Assembly (NCBI GenBank): GCA_051122655.1
Contig: CP182107.1
Coordinates: forward strand, 372,001 to 436,000
Length of the DNA: 64,000 bases
Source: Pasteurella sp030783905
Lineage (GTDB): Bacteria > Pseudomonadota > Gammaproteobacteria > Enterobacterales > Pasteurellaceae
Reading direction: 5' to 3'
Shown here: piece by piece, positions 17,493 to 26,703 of the stretch
Layout: each line of letters begins with the position of its first letter
Numbering within the stretch: the stretch's first letter is position 1
Position numbers and translations under genes: made by a program
Notes under the pieces: model-generated
The model's database searches: none
What the model saw: only the letters and a program-made list of their open reading frames with translations
Told to the model about the DNA's origin: nothing

Positions 17493-18974
17493 ATGGAAAA
17501 ACTTGATTTACTTAAAAAAAGCTATAATGAATTGCCCTATGTATCAAAAGGCTTTTCACATACCTTACCAGAAAGACAACGTGCGATGCTTTCTTTGTTA
17601 GGCTTTAATGCCCCTCATATTGAGCACGCAAAAGTGCTTGAAATCGGTTGCGGTTTTGGTGGGAATATTATTTCTAGTGCATTAATTCATCCAAACGCAT
17701 ATTTTGTCGGTGTTGATTTATCGGAAACACAAATTGAAGGTGGCAAAGCAATTGTTAACCAGCTCGGTTTAAAAAATGTGGAACTCCTTTGCCAAGATAT
17801 TTCATTTTTCCAACATTCCAATATCAAGTTTGATTATATTGTGTGTCATGGCGTATTCAGTTGGGTGCCTGAATCCGTTCGTCGCAAGATTTTAACCGTG
17901 ATCAAATCCCATTTAAACGAAAACGGGGCCGCAACAATTTCTTATAATACGTATCCTGGTTGGAAATCTTTAGAAGCGTTAAAGGATATGATGACATTTC
18001 GAGTCGACTTGTTAGCCAAACAAAATATTCATTTATCGATGCGAGAAAAGGTGGCGTACGGTAAAGGAACTGCAGACTTTTTAAGTCAATTTGCCTTAGG
18101 TGATAAGCGGATGAAAGACGTGGCTGATGGGATTAAAGATAAAGATGAACATTATATTTATCACGAATATTTTGAAGAATATAATCAGCCATTCTATTTG
18201 TATGAATTCAATGAATTATTAGAAGAATATGGGCTAGCTCATATTTGTGATTCGAGCGTAAGTGCCACGTTCCCGATTTTTAAAGATGATCGTATTGAAG
18301 GGCTATTAGATAATGAATGTGGTGATAATCATCTGTTGAAAGAGCAATATTATGATTATATTTTGAATCGTCAGTTTCGAACCAGTATAGTGACCCATCT
18401 TGGAAATCGTGAGAAATGTAATATTTCGCGTCATATTCGAATTAATGATTTAAAGGACATTTATATTCGTACCAATCTTAATGCGGAATCCACTTCGAAA
18501 GTCGTCCAGGCGTTGAAGACGCATTATCCCAATGCCATGAAAGTCTCGGATTTTGTTGAGCGTTATTTTGCCGATAATCGGAATGACGGCTATACCTCGG
18601 TGTTGCTGGAAATTTATAATGAGAATATTGATTTTTATGCCAGAAACATTGCAATTACTAAACAAGATAAGATTAAGCTCAAAACCGTGTACCGTAAGTA
18701 TTTAGACTATTATTTAAATGCGGAAAAGCCGGTGATCAGTTTATCTAACTTTGTCGGGAATACGTTGGTCCTGAATTCTGGTGATATCCACGCAATTTTA
18801 TCCTTTGACGGTCAACATTCGGATGAAGAATTAGCGGATTTATTATTTGAAAAAGTCCAAGCCGGTATTTTAAAGATTAATCATGCTCATTCTGAGCAAG
18901 ATCAAAAAACAGTTTTACTCAATTTTATTAAAAACACACGTGCTTTTATTGAAGCCAATTTAATGAATGAGTAA
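17493..18974 (+). CDS. SAM-dependent methyltransferase with regulatory domain
   Basis: The 493-residue product has a class I methyltransferase domain in its first half: motif I KVLEIGCGFGGNI (48-60), the acidic end of strand 2 in FVGVDLSE, and the post-motif segment FDYIVCHGVFSWV. The rest resembles the methyltransferase regulatory domain (PF10119 type), followed by a charged C-terminal region that may include a winged-helix-like part. Such proteins are found in several pathogens, but their substrates are unknown. It sits after the barrel-like gene and ends at a terminator shared with the convergent glnE region. Confidence 0.85.
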   Translation: MEKLDLLKKSYNELPYVSKGFSHTLPERQRAMLSLLGFNAPHIEHAKVLEIGCGFGGNIISSALIHPNAYFVGVDLSETQIEGGKAIVNQLGLKNVELLCQDISFFQHSNIKFDYIVCHGVFSWVPESVRRKILTVIKSHLNENGAATISYNTYPGWKSLEALKDMMTFRVDLLAKQNIHLSMREKVAYGKGTADFLSQFALGDKRMKDVADGIKDKDEHYIYHEYFEEYNQPFYLYEFNELLEEYGLAHICDSSVSATFPIFKDDRIEGLLDNECGDNHLLKEQYYDYILNRQFRTSIVTHLGNREKCNISRHIRINDLKDIYIRTNLNAESTSKVVQALKTHYPNAMKVSDFVERYFADNRNDGYTSVLLEIYNENIDFYARNIAITKQDKIKLKTVYRKYLDYYLNAEKPVISLSNFVGNTLVLNSGDIHAILSFDGQHSDEELADLLFEKVQAGILKINHAHSEQDQKTVLLNFIKNTRAFIEANLMNE

Positions 18975-19015
18975 GCCCATCTTATGGCGGGTTTCGCCCT
19001 TGATATCAGTTTCAT

Positions 19016-19042
19016 AGAGAGCAATATTTGCTCTCTTTTTTA
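19016..19042 (+). terminator. Intrinsic terminator after the methyltransferase
   Basis: A perfect stem, AGAGAGCAA with TTGCTCTCT around TAT, is followed by TTTTT. Confidence 0.85.
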
Positions 19043-19045
19043 TGC

Positions 19046-22000
19046 TCACTCTTGTTCATTATGGTCAAACAGTATTTGCCAAATGCCTTGAATGAACTGG
19101 CATTCAGCTTGGAATTCACTTTGTGGCACAACGGACGGTTCACCTAATAAATTTAAATGATGAATGCGATTGCGTAAATCAACATAGCACTGTTTTAACT
19201 TGTCACAAATTTCCTGAGAAATCACCGCACTTTCCGCCATGATATCAAAAATACGCACATTATCTGACCAAGTTGTTAAGGCTGGATTGTCTGGTGCATG
19301 TGCTAACACCAAATATTGCGCAATAAACTCGATATCGGTAATCCCGCCACGATCGGTTTTAATATTAAAATGATGCGGATCAGTATGGGCGAGGTGGGCA
19401 TACATTTTTTGTCGCATGGCAACCACATCTTGTTTTAATGTCGCGCGGTCACGCGGGGCGGACAGTACTTCGGTGCGGATCGCACTGAAGGCATCTTGTA
19501 ATGCCTGTTCACCATAAATGGCACGACTTCGAACCAACGCTTGTTTTTCCCATGTCCATGCTTCGTTGAGTTGGTATGCTTTAAAAGCCGCAAGTGAACT
19601 ACAAAGCCGTCCCGCTTCACCGGAAGGACGTAAGCGCATATCGACGTCATATAACACGCCAGCAAAGGTATTGAGGCTGAAAATACTGATAATTTTTTGT
19701 GCAAGACGTAGATAAAACTGATTACTCTCAATACTGCGTTTGCCACCACTCGTTTGGCTTTGTTCATGGGATTGATATAAAAAGACCAAATCTAGATCCG
19801 ACTTATAACCTAATTCAATACCACCTAATTTCCCATAACCGATCACTAAAAAGCCTTTTTCCCCTTCGGCTAAATGGGTCGGTGTACCAAACCGAGTGGT
19901 AACCTGTTGCCAAGCCAGTTCCACTACGTGATGAATAATAGCTTCGGCTAAGAAAGTTAAGTGATCACTGACTTTCATCACCGGCAGTGCGCCTAAAATA
20001 TCTGCTGCGGCAATGCGTAATAGGGTAGCTTGTTTGAATTGGCGTAAGCCATCGATCATTTGTTCTTCATCATCAGGAGCTAAGCGCAGTAAATATTGGC
20101 GTAATTCACTGGCATACTGATTATAAGGGGGGGGATTTAATAACACATTACGGTCTAATAGTTCATCCAACAAAATCGGGTGTTTGGCGACTTGCTCGGC
20201 AATCATTTTTGATTGGGCACAGAGTTCAATTAATTGCGGTAAAGCTTGTGGATTCTCGACTAACAACTCTAAATAGGTGGTACGGGTGAGAATTTTGTCC
20301 ACGATATTGAGCATACGTGGCAATAAACTGAGATAGGCAGTATGCGTAAAAATTTGTTGTAATAAGGTTGGCATCACTTGTGCTAAGGCGACACGCCCAC
20401 GCGTGCCAATCGGGCGACGCATCACTTCATTACGAAATTGCCTTAACTTTTCGATAATGTCATCAAAATCACTTTCTGCGATCTGATGATCAATCAGTAA
20501 CTGTGCAATGTCTTGTTCATCTACATCACTTTCAAGAAAGTCTGCCCAAAGACTTTCGTTTTCACTGGGTTCTTCTTTTTCTTCGCCAATTAAATGATCA
20601 AACACCGCCCGCACATTTTGTTGATGTCGGTGTAACACCTCACAAAAGCTCGCCCAATCGTGAATTGGATAAGTGACGCTTGTCACTTTATTTTGTGTAT
20701 CCCATTGAGTAAAACCTTGCGTCGCGACGACTAAACGCTGACGGTCTAAGGTGTTTTCCGGTAGCTGCTGCGTTTGTTGATCATGTATCGCCTGGAGGAT
20801 ATTTTCGGTTCGGCGTAAAAATAAATACGCTTGGCGTAAGTCTTCTTTTTGTTGCCTAGATATCAGTTCAAGGGCACTGATTTCTGGTAAAACCTGTAAT
20901 AAAGCCGGTTGTTGTAAACGCTTTTCTCGTCCGCCCCGAATCAGTTGGAATACTTGCACAATGAATTCAATTTCACGGATACCGCCTGCCCCCAGTTTAA
21001 TGTTATCCACTAAGCCTCTACGACGTACTTCGCGTTCAATTTTATGTTTCATATCACGCAAGGCTTGAATCACACTGAAATCAATATAGCGACGATAAAC
21101 AAAGGGACGTAGCAGTTGCTGTAAGCTTTTTACATGGGGATCTTGAGCGTTTGCGCCTAAAATTCGCCCTTTGATCATCGCATAGCGTTCCCAATCGCGT
21201 CCTTGCTCTTGATAATACAATTCCAGCGCGGCAAAGCTTAAGGCAAGGGCGCCATTTTCGCCAAAAGGACGTAAGCGCATGTCGGTACGATAGACAAAGC
21301 CATCAGCAGTGTATTGATCCAATGCATTAATCAGGCGCTGTCCTAGGCGAGTAAAAAATTTTGCATGATCAATACTGCGGCGTGCACCTACCGTTTCGCC
21401 GTTGCTTGCATAAGTAAAAATTAAATCAATATCGGAGGAAAAATTGAGTTCAAAACCGCCCAATTTCCCCATGCCTAAAATATAAAGTTGTAGTGGTGTG
21501 CCTTGTTCATCTACAGGTGTCCCCATTTCTGCACAGGCGCGCTGATAAAGCCAATCTCTCGCCCCAATAATCAGGCTCTCCGCTAATTGTGACAAACGAA
21601 TAAAAATTTCTTCTACTGATCCCAAATTTAAGCTTTGGCAAAAACTCAGCTTTGCCATTTCGCGATGCCGGAATTGTCTTAAGACTTTATACAGTTGTTC
21701 TTCTGTCTCCACTTCGGCGAATAACGGTGTTAAACGTGCTGAATAGTCTGCACAGTCTGATAAGCGTGGACATTGTTGCCAACATTGGTGTAAAAAGTGC
21801 GGTTGTTTTTGCAGGGTTTCAGCAAAAAAATCAGACATTGCAATAGCACAATAAAGTTGCCCTATGTTGCTCGTTGGATGGGTTTTATCTTTTTCAATTT
21901 GCTGAAAAATCAGTGTGTTATATTGCGCTGGAAACTGTTCAATGAGTTGCTGAGCGAGTTGATTCAGTGTGACATCAACTTGGGAAAAAGAGAAAGACAT
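19046..22000 (-). CDS. glnE: Glutamine synthetase adenylyltransferase/deadenylylase
   Basis: Bifunctional enzyme that adds AMP to, and removes it from, glutamine synthetase in response to PII signalling. The 984-residue product has two nucleotidyltransferase domains with duplicated motifs: GMGKLGGFELNFSSDIDLIF near residue 176 and GYGKLGGIELGYKSDLDLVF in the second half. ATG 22000 was chosen because AGGA lies 6 bases upstream; the frame extends 11 codons further to a TTG without support. Two USS fall within the gene (19224, 21795). It is divergent from the thiamine operon. Confidence 0.95.
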   Translation of the reverse strand: MSFSFSQVDVTLNQLAQQLIEQFPAQYNTLIFQQIEKDKTHPTSNIGQLYCAIAMSDFFAETLQKQPHFLHQCWQQCPRLSDCADYSARLTPLFAEVETEEQLYKVLRQFRHREMAKLSFCQSLNLGSVEEIFIRLSQLAESLIIGARDWLYQRACAEMGTPVDEQGTPLQLYILGMGKLGGFELNFSSDIDLIFTYASNGETVGARRSIDHAKFFTRLGQRLINALDQYTADGFVYRTDMRLRPFGENGALALSFAALELYYQEQGRDWERYAMIKGRILGANAQDPHVKSLQQLLRPFVYRRYIDFSVIQALRDMKHKIEREVRRRGLVDNIKLGAGGIREIEFIVQVFQLIRGGREKRLQQPALLQVLPEISALELISRQQKEDLRQAYLFLRRTENILQAIHDQQTQQLPENTLDRQRLVVATQGFTQWDTQNKVTSVTYPIHDWASFCEVLHRHQQNVRAVFDHLIGEEKEEPSENESLWADFLESDVDEQDIAQLLIDHQIAESDFDDIIEKLRQFRNEVMRRPIGTRGRVALAQVMPTLLQQIFTHTAYLSLLPRMLNIVDKILTRTTYLELLVENPQALPQLIELCAQSKMIAEQVAKHPILLDELLDRNVLLNPPPYNQYASELRQYLLRLAPDDEEQMIDGLRQFKQATLLRIAAADILGALPVMKVSDHLTFLAEAIIHHVVELAWQQVTTRFGTPTHLAEGEKGFLVIGYGKLGGIELGYKSDLDLVFLYQSHEQSQTSGGKRSIESNQFYLRLAQKIISIFSLNTFAGVLYDVDMRLRPSGEAGRLCSSLAAFKAYQLNEAWTWEKQALVRSRAIYGEQALQDAFSAIRTEVLSAPRDRATLKQDVVAMRQKMYAHLAHTDPHHFNIKTDRGGITDIEFIAQYLVLAHAPDNPALTTWSDNVRIFDIMAESAVISQEICDKLKQCYVDLRNRIHHLNLLGEPSVVPQSEFQAECQFIQGIWQILFDHNEQE

Positions 22001-22164
22001 AAGAAATCCTGATAACAAACCAAAACTGAGCAAACTTTAACATAAAAGCCGTTTTGGCAGGGTAAGATTTTTGGGGTTTATTTGCTGCTTTTTACATTTT
22101 TTTATGTAACAAAAAGTAGAATAGAAATAAGGTTGTGCTTTTTTCATAAAATATTATAGACTTA

Positions 22165-22250
22165 GGGCTCTTAGTCGGGGTGCTAGCATGCTAGCTGAGA
22201 TGATACCCGTGAACCTGATGCAGTTAATACTGACGTAGGAAACTAGCAGT
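22165..22250 (+). ncRNA. TPP riboswitch (THI element)
   Basis: The conserved aptamer landmarks occur in order: TCGGGGTGC (22175-22183), CTGAGATGATACCC (22195-22208), then GTGAACCTGATGCAG and ACGTAGGAA. TTAG at the 5' side can pair with CTAG at the 3' side as P1. It lies 46 bases upstream of thiB, so it should switch off the thiamine transporter when thiamine pyrophosphate is plentiful. The expression platform is unclear. A weak hairpin followed by ACTTTTTT at 22267-22272 could act as a terminator, or sequestration of the GAGAGG ribosome-binding site could be used. Confidence 0.95.
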
Positions 22251-22295
22251 CAATATTGCTGTGTACTTTTTTGCGCAATTACAAGAGAGGACACA

Positions 22296-23300
22296 ATGTC
22301 TAGATTAAACACTTCCCTTTTTCTTACCGCACTTTCTACCCTTTCTCTTTCCGTGCTCGCTCAAACACAAACGGTGAATGTGTACACTTATGACTCCTTC
22401 ACTTCTGATTGGGGGGCAGGACCGAAAGTGAAAAAAGCATTTGAAACCCATTTCCCACAATGCCAGGTTAATTTCACTGCATTTGGCGATTCAGGTACGA
22501 TGTTCAATCGCTTACGTTTAGAAGGGAAAAAAACAAAAGCGGATGTGGTCGTCGGCTTAGATAACTACAACCAAGAAGAGGCGGAAAAAAGCGGATTATT
22601 TGCACCGCATAAGGTGGATTTAGCCAAACTGAGCCTACCGATCGAATGGAAACATCAGATTTTCTTACCTTATGATTTTGGGCAATTTGCCTTTATTTAT
22701 GACAAAGCTAAAGTGCAACAGCCACCAAAGAGCCTAAAGGAATTGGTGGAGCGTGATGATTTAAATGTCATTTATCAAGATCCTCGTACCAGCAGTGTAG
22801 GACGTGGCTTACTCATTTGGATGAACCATGTTTATAGCGAAAATGACGTGGCACAAGCGTGGCAGAAATTAGCCAAACATACCGTCACGGTGGGGAAAGG
22901 GTGGTCGGACACCTATGGTGCTTTTTTGAAAGGCGAAGCAGATTTAGTATTAAGTTATCACACCTCACCGTTATATCATCTTGTGTTTGAACAAAAAGAT
23001 CAGTATCTTGCCACCGAATTCGCGGAAGGGGGGGTATTACAGATTGAAACCGCTGCCCGTGTAGCACAACATGATAATGCCTGTGCGGATCATTTTGTTG
23101 CCTTTTTACTTCACCCCGAAGCACAAACACATCTCGTCAAAAATAATGTGATGCTTCCTGTCATTGATGCGAGCATTGAACCGCACTTTGATGCGCTTAA
23201 AGCGACGCAAATGCATACGAAGGTGATTGATACGTCAAACGTGAATGCAACACAACTTAAAAAATGGCTAGCCGTTTGGCAAACCACGTTAACCAAGTAA
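22296..23300 (+). CDS. thiB: Thiamine ABC transporter, periplasmic binding protein
   Basis: Periplasmic receptor for thiamine and its phosphates, delivering to ThiPQ. The 334-residue product has a signal peptide ending near SVLA-QT (residue 22), then the TVNVYTYDSFTSDWG opening of the ThiB/TbpA family. An AGAGAGGA ribosome-binding site precedes the ATG. The TPP aptamer directly upstream fits the role. The signal-peptide region (22326-22334) and the 3' part (23180-23188) each carry a perfect USS. thiP follows with no real gap. Confidence 0.95.
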   Translation: MSRLNTSLFLTALSTLSLSVLAQTQTVNVYTYDSFTSDWGAGPKVKKAFETHFPQCQVNFTAFGDSGTMFNRLRLEGKKTKADVVVGLDNYNQEEAEKSGLFAPHKVDLAKLSLPIEWKHQIFLPYDFGQFAFIYDKAKVQQPPKSLKELVERDDLNVIYQDPRTSSVGRGLLIWMNHVYSENDVAQAWQKLAKHTVTVGKGWSDTYGAFLKGEADLVLSYHTSPLYHLVFEQKDQYLATEFAEGGVLQIETAARVAQHDNACADHFVAFLLHPEAQTHLVKNNVMLPVIDASIEPHFDALKATQMHTKVIDTSNVNATQLKKWLAVWQTTLTK

Positions 23301-23312
23301 TTGGTTGCATTG

Positions 23313-24923
23313 ATGATTAATCGTTTTCGTCCATTCACATACCGTCCCGCCAGCTACTTTGGCGGGATGTTAGTCATTGTTTTTCTTATCACTTTTTATA
23401 CACTCGCCTTACGGGCGATTTTTTTACTCCCGTTTGAGTTTAGCTGGACAGCGTTATGGCGTGATGACTATTTACATCACGTGGTTTGCTTTAGCCTGTG
23501 GCAAGCCTTTTTGTCCGCTTTACTGTCAGTCATCTTTGGAGCACTCGTCGCCCGTGCTTTTTTTTACCAACAGTTTATTGGTAAGACGCTGATTCTCAAA
23601 TTATTTTCACTGACTTTTGTCCTACCTGCGTTGGTGGCAATATTTGGCTTACTTGGCGTTTATGGGGCATCGGGCTGGCTAGCACAGCTAAGTCAGTTTT
23701 TTGCTTGGACATGGACCCCGCATATTTACGGTTTAAATGGCATTTTACTGGCTCATCTTTTTTTTAATATCCCCTTAGCTTGTCGCCTATTTTTACAGGG
23801 ATTGCAGGCTATTCCTGTCCAACAACATCAGCTCGCTGCGCAGCTTAACCTGCGGGGTTGGCATTTTATCCGCTTGATTGAGTGGCCTTATTTACGTCAA
23901 CAATTATTGCCTGCCTTTAGCTTGATTTTTATGCTGTGTTTTACCAGTTTTACTATCGTTCTCACTTTAGGTGGTGGACCCAAATATACCACCTTAGAAG
24001 TGGCAATCTATCAAGCTATTTTATTTGAATTTGATTTAGCCAAGGCCGGCTTATTGGCATTATTACAGTTCGTTTTTTGTTTTATTTTGTTTACTCTGAG
24101 TAGCCTGTTTTCAGCGACCCCTGCGACTACTTTACATAGCCGTCGTCATTGGTTTGCCGCACAAACACGTGCTGTCAAGTTCATGCAGGCTATGATTATT
24201 CTATGTGCGACGCTATTTATCTTATTACCGCTTGTCAATACGCTGATTTCCGCCTTGCTATCACCTCACTTTTTTACTCTGTGGTTACAACCACAATTAT
24301 GGAAAGCATTAGGGTACTCGCTCACTATCGCGCCCACATCAGCTTTCCTTGCAGTCTTGCTCTCCATTGCGTTATTGTTACTTGCCAGACAATTGCATTG
24401 GCAACATTATCGCGCGTTGTCCCAGCTGATTTTAAATATTGGTGCCACGATTTTAGCGATCCCCACGTTAGTGTTAGCTATCGGCTTATTTATTTTATTG
24501 CGTGAGATCGATTTTTCTACACTTCATCTTTTTGCTGTTGTAGTATGCTGTAATGCCCTAGCCGCAATGCCCTTTGTGCTACGCATTTTGGCTTTACCAA
24601 TGCATAACAATATGATTTATTATGAAAAATTATGTCAATCTCTTGATCTTCGAGGTTGGCAACGGTTCTCTTTAATTGAATGGCACAATTTGCGTGCACC
24701 CATGAAATATGCCTTTGCGCTGGCTTGCGCCTTATCACTGGGAGATTTTACGGCAATTGCATTATTTGGCCAGGCGGACTTCACCTCGTTACCCCATTTG
24801 TTGTATCAACAATTGGGACATTATCGAAGTCAAGAAGCCGCCGTCACGGCATTAATTTTATTGGTTTTTTGTTTGAGTGTATTTATGTTCATTGAACGAC
24901 ATCAGGAACAACGCGATGATTAG
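23313..24923 (+). CDS. thiP: Thiamine ABC transporter, permease
   Basis: Inner-membrane channel of the ThiBPQ importer. The roughly 536-residue product contains two fused binding-protein-dependent permease units of about six helices each. EAA-type loops are visible around QLNLRGWHFIRLIEWPY in the first half and SLDLRGWQRFSLIEW in the second. ATG 23313 was chosen as start; a TTG at 23301, directly after the thiB stop, is in frame and cannot be excluded. The gene overlaps thiQ by eight bases, which suggests translational coupling. Confidence 0.93.
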   Translation: MINRFRPFTYRPASYFGGMLVIVFLITFYTLALRAIFLLPFEFSWTALWRDDYLHHVVCFSLWQAFLSALLSVIFGALVARAFFYQQFIGKTLILKLFSLTFVLPALVAIFGLLGVYGASGWLAQLSQFFAWTWTPHIYGLNGILLAHLFFNIPLACRLFLQGLQAIPVQQHQLAAQLNLRGWHFIRLIEWPYLRQQLLPAFSLIFMLCFTSFTIVLTLGGGPKYTTLEVAIYQAILFEFDLAKAGLLALLQFVFCFILFTLSSLFSATPATTLHSRRHWFAAQTRAVKFMQAMIILCATLFILLPLVNTLISALLSPHFFTLWLQPQLWKALGYSLTIAPTSAFLAVLLSIALLLLARQLHWQHYRALSQLILNIGATILAIPTLVLAIGLFILLREIDFSTLHLFAVVVCCNALAAMPFVLRILALPMHNNMIYYEKLCQSLDLRGWQRFSLIEWHNLRAPMKYAFALACALSLGDFTAIALFGQADFTSLPHLLYQQLGHYRSQEAAVTALILLVFCLSVFMFIERHQEQRDD

Positions 24924-25593
24924 ATTAAAGGGGGTTCAGTTTGCTTATCACACCTTTACTTTTGAAGGGGATATACAGATTCCAGCCCAACAAAAAGTGG
25001 CGATTGTTGGCGCGAGTGGGGCGGGGAAAAGCACCTTATTAAATTTGATTGCCGGTTTTGCGTTTGCACAACAAGGGGAAATTTGGTTGAATGGTGAAAA
25101 TCATAGTCAAACGCAGCCGTATGAACGACCCGTATCCATTTTGTTCCAAGAAAATAATCTGTTTACCCATTTAAGCGTGGCAGAAAATATGGCATTAGGG
25201 CTGAAAACGAGCCTAAAACTGACCGCACTTGAGCAGCAAAAAGTGCAAGAAGTGGCGAGTGCAGTGGGTTTACAAGGGGTGCTGAACCAATTGCCTAGTC
25301 AGTTGTCCGGTGGGCAAAAGCAGCGTGTGGCTTTGGCGCGTTGTTTATTGCGTGATAAACCGATTTTATTATTGGATGAGCCTTTCTCGGCGTTGGATCC
25401 TGATTTACGCGAGGAAATGTTGAATTTATTGTTACAACTTTGTGATGAGAAAAGGTTAACCCTCTTGATAGTGACACATCAAGTGAATGAACTCGCACAG
25501 AAAATGGATCGCCTGATTCGTGTTGAGAATGGTAGGATCAGTGAATCCACCATTTTGAAGGATAATTTTAGCGAAAAACAGACCGCACTTTAA
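24916..25593 (+). CDS. thiQ: Thiamine ABC transporter, ATPase
   Basis: ATP-hydrolysing subunit of ThiBPQ, 225 residues. Walker A is GASGAGKST (32-40), the ABC signature is LSGGQKQR, and Walker B is PILLLDEPFSALDP, followed by the switch histidine in IVTHQ. ATG 24916 is preceded by CAGGAAC and lies within the end of thiP; a GTG at 24877 in the same frame is too far upstream. Two perfect USS lie in the gene, one of them (25582-25590) forming its last codons. bioB follows after 29 bases without a terminator. Confidence 0.95.
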   Translation: MIRLKGVQFAYHTFTFEGDIQIPAQQKVAIVGASGAGKSTLLNLIAGFAFAQQGEIWLNGENHSQTQPYERPVSILFQENNLFTHLSVAENMALGLKTSLKLTALEQQKVQEVASAVGLQGVLNQLPSQLSGGQKQRVALARCLLRDKPILLLDEPFSALDPDLREEMLNLLLQLCDEKRLTLLIVTHQVNELAQKMDRLIRVENGRISESTILKDNFSEKQTAL

Positions 25594-25622
25594 GCGGCTT
25601 AATAGATAAGGAAAGAGAAAAT

Positions 25623-26633
25623 ATGACAACGGCAACGGCATTCGAAGTTCGTACCCTTACCCCACACCCAAGCCTAGAATATTGGTCAGTGTGTAAAATT
25701 GAAGCCCTTTTTGAAACCCCATTTTTGGATTTAGTCTATCGCGCCGCACAAGTGCATCGAGAACACTTTAACCCGAAAGCCATTCAATTATCTACTTTAA
25801 TGTCGATAAAAACGGGGGGATGTCCTGAGGATTGTGGCTATTGTCCACAATCAGCACGCTATCATACTGGTGTAGAAAAACAACAGTTACTCGATGTGGA
25901 GGAAATTGTCGCAAAAGCAAAAATTGCGAAAGCACGTGGTGCGGGGCGTTTTTGTATGGGCGCTGCCTGGCGTGGCCCCAAACCGAAAGACATTGAAAAA
26001 GTGACTGCGATTATTAAAGCGGTCAAAGAACTCGGCTTAGAAACCTGTGGTACTTTTGGTTTATTGCAAGATGGGATGGCAGAGGACTTAAAAGAAGCGG
26101 GCTTGGATTATTATAACCATAATCTGGATACCGCCCCTGAGCATTACGGTAATGTGATTGGTACCCGTCAATTTGATGATCGCATTAACACCTTAGGCAA
26201 AGTGCGTAAAGCGGGTTTAAAAGTGTGTTGTGGTGGCATCATTGGGATGAATGAAACCCGTAAAGAACGTGCTGGCTTAATTGCCAGTTTAGCCAATTTA
26301 GATCCACAACCCGAATCAGTGCCGATTAACCAACTTGTGAAAGTGGAAGGTACGCCACTGGCGGATGCGGCAGAATTAGACTGGACGGAGTTTGTGCGCA
26401 CTATCGCAGTGGCACGTATCACCATGCCGAAAAGCTATGTCCGTTTATCGGCAGGACGTCAAGGGATGTCAGAAGAAATGCAAGCCATGTGCTTTATGGC
26501 GGGGGCCAACTCGATTTTCTATGGCGATAAATTATTGGTGACGGGGAATCCTGAAGAAGATGGCGACCAGTTATTGATGGCAAAATTAGATTTAGAACCA
26601 GAAACGGAAGAAAATCGTTACCGGGCGGAATAA
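25623..26633 (+). CDS. bioB: Biotin synthase
   Basis: Radical-SAM enzyme that inserts sulfur into dethiobiotin to make biotin. The 336-residue product has the CX3CX2C cluster motif in GGCPEDCGYCPQS (C67, C71, C74) and the conserved YYNHNLDT and RLSAGRQ segments. No other biotin genes are in the window. The short gap from thiQ means it may be read from the TPP-controlled transcript, although a private promoter inside thiQ is possible. A USS overlaps the stop region, and a strong hairpin terminator lies downstream. Confidence 0.96.
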   Translation: MTTATAFEVRTLTPHPSLEYWSVCKIEALFETPFLDLVYRAAQVHREHFNPKAIQLSTLMSIKTGGCPEDCGYCPQSARYHTGVEKQQLLDVEEIVAKAKIAKARGAGRFCMGAAWRGPKPKDIEKVTAIIKAVKELGLETCGTFGLLQDGMAEDLKEAGLDYYNHNLDTAPEHYGNVIGTRQFDDRINTLGKVRKAGLKVCCGGIIGMNETRKERAGLIASLANLDPQPESVPINQLVKVEGTPLADAAELDWTEFVRTIAVARITMPKSYVRLSAGRQGMSEEMQAMCFMAGANSIFYGDKLLVTGNPEEDGDQLLMAKLDLEPETEENRYRAE

Positions 26634-26666
26634 GTGCGGTAGCGCTTTTTGCTTTTTTTCGTGATG

Positions 26667-26702
26667 TAATAAAAAAGTCCACCTTATTTGGTGGACTTTT
26701 GC
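26667..26702. terminator. Bidirectional intrinsic terminator, bioB/symporter
   Basis: A perfect stem, AAAAGTCCACC with GGTGGACTTTT around TTATTT, has A and T runs on both sides. It can therefore end both convergent transcripts. Confidence 0.88.
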
Positions 26703-26703
26703 T

